Source: a bacterium UBP6_UBA1177 (GTDB lineage Bacteria > UBP6 > UBA1177). Taken from it: a stretch of 9,164 bases of DNA. Position 1 is the stretch's first letter, and every line of letters begins with the position of its first letter. The translations under genes were made by a program, and so were the position numbers. This document shows, piece by piece, positions 7,499-9,164 of this stretch. Location: the NCBI GenBank assembly GCA_002310995.1, contig DBYV01000044.1:1-9164 (forward strand), read 5' to 3'. Below the pieces are notes generated by a model. That model had not been told where the DNA came from. It worked only from the letters and a program-made list of their open reading frames with translations, and searched no databases.

Positions 7499-8080
7499 AT
7501 GGCTGCAAGCAAAATCCCGACAAATGAAGAGATCATCGCGATGATCCCGTCAAAGGCGGTGCGTGAATATTTAGTGAAAATAAACTGGCAGTTTGATGAG
7601 CACGAGCGCGATATCCTGCGCCGTTATCTCAAGCCGAAAAATAAAGAAGAAGCTGATAGCATCTATGCCGAACAAAACTATGTCACGCTGCCGCATCCTT
7701 TCAGAAAAGGCGACATCGTCACCGTCTGCGACAAAAGATTCAAAAACCGAAAACCTGAAATCGGAATAATGTGGTCTCCCAAAGATGACGAGGATTTCTG
7801 GAATTTCGACAGAAGGGCAAAAACCGACCTCAAAGGTTTTGTCGATTTCACCGATGTCGCGACGACTGTCGATTTTCTCTCGCCCGAAGACGGCTTTTTC
7901 AGGCACGGGCATCCGAACCCTCTCTGGATCGAATATGCAGAACTTGATGAAGATTCTGCCGAAGCACGCTTTCTCAGAAGCGCGGTAAAACTTCAGAACG
8001 GAAACGGCTCTCTCGAAGAAACCGACGAGCTACGCAGCGAATATGTGGCAAGCCGGAAGAAACGCAGAAAAAAATCTTAG
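7499..8080 (+). CDS. uncharacterised 193-aa protein, co-transcribed with the WYL regulator
   Basis: I do not recognise a named family. The N-terminal third is helical and charged, with IPSKAVREYLVKINWQFDEH (16-35). Then comes PHPFRKGDIVTVCD (65-78), which reads like the first strands of a small beta barrel. FVDFTDVATTVDFL (114-127) and FFRHGHPNPLWIEY (133-146) look like a conserved core rich in aromatic residues and His. The last residues are strongly basic (KKRRKKS), which may mean nucleic-acid contact. There is no signal peptide or membrane helix, so it is cytosolic. My impression, which I cannot verify here, is that IPSKAVREYL plus PHPF-GDIV also occurs in hypothetical proteins of Clostridia and other Firmicutes. 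The GGAG ribosome binding site overlaps the WYL stop codon, so it should be made together with that regulator. It could be a cofactor or effector of the regulator. The coding region itself is secure. Confidence 0.85.
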   Translation: MAASKIPTNEEIIAMIPSKAVREYLVKINWQFDEHERDILRRYLKPKNKEEADSIYAEQNYVTLPHPFRKGDIVTVCDKRFKNRKPEIGIMWSPKDDEDFWNFDRRAKTDLKGFVDFTDVATTVDFLSPEDGFFRHGHPNPLWIEYAELDEDSAEARFLRSAVKLQNGNGSLEETDELRSEYVASRKKRRKKS

Positions 8081-8100
8081 GAAGAACTCGACAAAAATCC

Positions 8101-8106
8101 TATAAT
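8101..8106 (+). promoter_or_regulatory. possible -10 box of the nucleotidyltransferase-HEPN operon
   Basis: A perfect TATAAT lies 40 bases before the nucleotidyltransferase start, in the 66-bp gap after orf193. No good -35 hexamer is found; the best, TTAGGA at 8077-8082, matches three of six bases with 18-base spacing. It lacks the dyad seen at 6456 and 9003. This may be a weak or regulated promoter, or the pair may be read through from the WYL promoter. Confidence 0.4.
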
Positions 8107-8146
8107 ATGGTAAAAGAATTAGGTTTTTTGAACGGAGGAAACCGAT

Positions 8147-8509
8147 ATGTTTGTAAATGCGGTACTTTTGAGCATCAAAGACAAAGAAGCATCTGAAAAT
8201 ATTATGGAAATAATCAAGTGTTTTGTTGAAAAACTGAAGCCTGTCAAAATTTTTCTTTTTGGTTCTTTTGCAGCCGGAACAGACAATAAAGAGAGCGATT
8301 TTGATTTTTATATTGTTGTTGACGACAACCGGAATGTCGCCGATGTTTCCACTGAAGCTTACAAAGCAATCAGATATCTCAGAAAAAGACCTGTTGACAT
8401 CGTTGTCGGAACAAAAACGAGATTCGACAAATACAGCAATTCAAACGATACGCTTTATGTCGAAGGCGAGGTCGCGAGAAACGGGAAACTTCTGTATGAG
8501 CTGAATTAA
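8147..8509 (+). CDS. minimal nucleotidyltransferase (MntA-like antitoxin)
   Basis: This 120-aa protein is a minimal polymerase-beta-type nucleotidyltransferase. The active-site motif GSX10DXD is intact: Gly39-Ser40 and Asp51-Phe-Asp53. The third carboxylate is probably Asp84 in PVDIVV (82-87). In characterised MntA/HepT pairs this enzyme neutralises the HEPN toxin by adding AMP to it. It precedes the HEPN gene by 12 nt, the usual order for such a module. The start is supported by GGAGG eight bases upstream; a later Met20 has no ribosome binding site. The gene looks richer in A and T and in T runs than the WYL and orf193 genes, which fits arrival by transfer, though I only judged this by eye. 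An antitoxin role is inference from the neighbour. Confidence 0.9.
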   Translation: MFVNAVLLSIKDKEASENIMEIIKCFVEKLKPVKIFLFGSFAAGTDNKESDFDFYIVVDDNRNVADVSTEAYKAIRYLRKRPVDIVVGTKTRFDKYSNSNDTLYVEGEVARNGKLLYELN

Positions 8510-8521
8510 AGAGGGATCAGC

Positions 8522-8968
8522 ATGGAAAACAACAACGAAAATTTGAATTCGGAACAGAAAATGGCGGAAGTAAAAGCATGGTTGGCTTATGCCGATATGG
8601 ATTTTCAAACCGCCGTTCATCTGTTAAATGGTGCATTTTATCCTCTGCCGCTCGAAATTATATGCTACCACAGCCAGCAGGCAGCTGAAAAAGCGGTAAA
8701 ATCCGTGATTGTGTATTTCGGAAATCGCGGCGGACTGCCGAAAGTCCACGACATATCCTTTCTTATGAATCAGGTACATAACTCCGTAAAAGAAAAAACT
8801 GGTGTTGAAATTCCTGAAACGCTTCTTGATTATGCCGACAATCTGACAAAATACGGCGTAATGCCTCGATATCCCAATGAAATCGAGGTCGATGAATATA
8901 TGGCAAAAACCGCTGTCGCTCAGGCCTCCAAAATTCTGGAGTGGGCTAAAGGTGTCATTATCAAATAG
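8522..8968 (+). CDS. HEPN-domain protein (HepT-like toxin partner)
   Basis: This is a small all-helical HEPN protein of 148 aa. HEPN toxins are usually RNases that work as dimers. The family pattern is clear: AYADMDFQTAVHLL (22-35), then CYHSQQAAEKAVKSVIVYF (48-66), the loop NRGGLPKVHDISFLM (68-82) and a late RYP (116-118). The RX4-6H catalytic motif is present as Arg69-X6-His76. The residue two after the His is Ile78, not the Tyr that MntA modifies in the studied HepT (RX4HXY). If the partner modifies this protein, it must use another residue. The start follows GAGGG by five bases and the gene is co-transcribed with the nucleotidyltransferase. A non-toxic HEPN adaptor is possible, but the RX6H motif argues for RNase activity. 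Confidence 0.88.
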   Translation: MENNNENLNSEQKMAEVKAWLAYADMDFQTAVHLLNGAFYPLPLEIICYHSQQAAEKAVKSVIVYFGNRGGLPKVHDISFLMNQVHNSVKEKTGVEIPETLLDYADNLTKYGVMPRYPNEIEVDEYMAKTAVAQASKILEWAKGVIIK

Positions 8969-8979
8969 TTAATCATCTC

Positions 8980-9036
8980 AAAAAAATAAAAATTTTTTAC
9001 CCTTGGGCATTATGTGCCCACCCAGGCGTTTATAAT
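8980..9036 (+). promoter_or_regulatory. second dyad-type promoter, upstream of the gene at the window end
   Basis: The dyad TGGGCATTATGTGCCCA (9004-9020) precedes a perfect TATAAT (9031-9036) at exactly the spacing seen at 6456-6489. It is preceded by a long A/T tract (8980-8999). There is again no -35 hexamer of its own. The predicted start is near 9043, leaving a leader of about 97 nt before the next ATG. The A/T tract has no GC stem and is not a terminator for the HEPN gene. Confidence 0.7.
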
Positions 9037-9039
9037 CAC

Positions 9040-9062
9040 TTCCGTAAACTTTTTTTACGGAA
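9040..9062 (+). other. stem-loop at the 5' end of a leader RNA
   Basis: TTCCGTAAA (9040-9048) pairs perfectly with TTTACGGAA (9054-9062) around a five-base loop CTTTT. The predicted transcript starts within the first arm, leaving about seven base pairs at the very 5' end. Such 5' stem-loops can protect an mRNA from decay. No T run follows the stem, so it is not an intrinsic terminator. Part of the 3' arm can pair instead with 9079-9087. Confidence 0.55.
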
Positions 9063-9139
9063 ATTTTCGGAAAAACGGTTTCGGTAACGCTTTAAGAGGG
9101 TGTAGATTTTGCTTTTTTTAACTTTTTAGGAGGAATTCA

Positions 9140-9164
9140 ATGAGTATTTTTGGTTCAGGTTTCG
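9140..9164 (+). CDS. start of a gene cut by the window end
   Basis: Only eight codons are visible, reading MSIFGSGF. The start is convincing: a perfect AGGAGG (9128-9133) lies six bases before the ATG, and a dyad-type promoter and structured leader lie upstream. The strong ribosome binding site and promoter suggest high expression. The product cannot be identified from this much sequence. Confidence 0.7.

Overview
The window is a gene-dense bacterial chromosome segment of moderate GC content with strong AGGAGG-type ribosome binding sites. It encodes a bacterial tRNA-Ala with a gene-encoded CCA end and the housekeeping genes xseB, a YfiH/PgeF-family gene and uup. Nothing in it fixes the phylum. 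The phosphofructokinase belongs to the long group (about 450 aa, GGDG plus PKTIDND), which is found in spirochaetes, several anaerobic Gram-negative lineages, plants and trypanosomes. That hints at an anaerobic or fermentative bacterium but does not prove it.

Layout: the genes form two divergent blocks around one intergenic region at 5471-5597. The left block is on the minus strand. In transcription order it holds a long-type 6-phosphofructokinase (5470-4109), a RelB/DinJ antitoxin and RelE/ParE toxin pair (4035-3419), a Uup-like ABC-F ATPase (3388-1520), tRNA-Ala(CGC) (1452-1377) and a MATE-family exporter (1343-3). The toxin-antitoxin pair has its own promoter, overlapped by a 30-bp near-palindrome, and lies between the kinase and uup. 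The tRNA has a clear sigma70-type promoter with a GC-rich discriminator. No terminator separates it from the MATE gene 33 nt downstream.

The right block is on the plus strand. It begins with xseB and a short YfiH/PgeF-family gene coupled by an ATGA overlap. An HTH-WYL transcription factor (6521-7489) follows, with an unrecognised 193-aa protein 9 nt behind it. Next comes a minimal nucleotidyltransferase plus HEPN pair (8147-8968), an MntA/HepT-like toxin-antitoxin arrangement. The window ends in a leader and the first eight codons of a further gene (9140 onward).

The most interesting signal is a promoter architecture present twice in the right block, upstream of the WYL gene and upstream of the gene cut by the window end. 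Each copy has an A/T tract, then TTGGGCATTAT-NN-GCCCA centred near -31, then a perfect TATAAT box at exactly the same distance (28 nt from the first T). A usable -35 hexamer is missing. The WYL promoter also has a second, related dyad over its -10 box. This suggests a shared regulon around the WYL-orf193-MNT/HEPN cassette, perhaps controlled by the WYL protein itself, but the element could also be a common promoter class in this genome. No CRISPR array, insertion sequence, rRNA or gene-free stretch longer than 300 bases was seen. The longest gap is 8969-9139.
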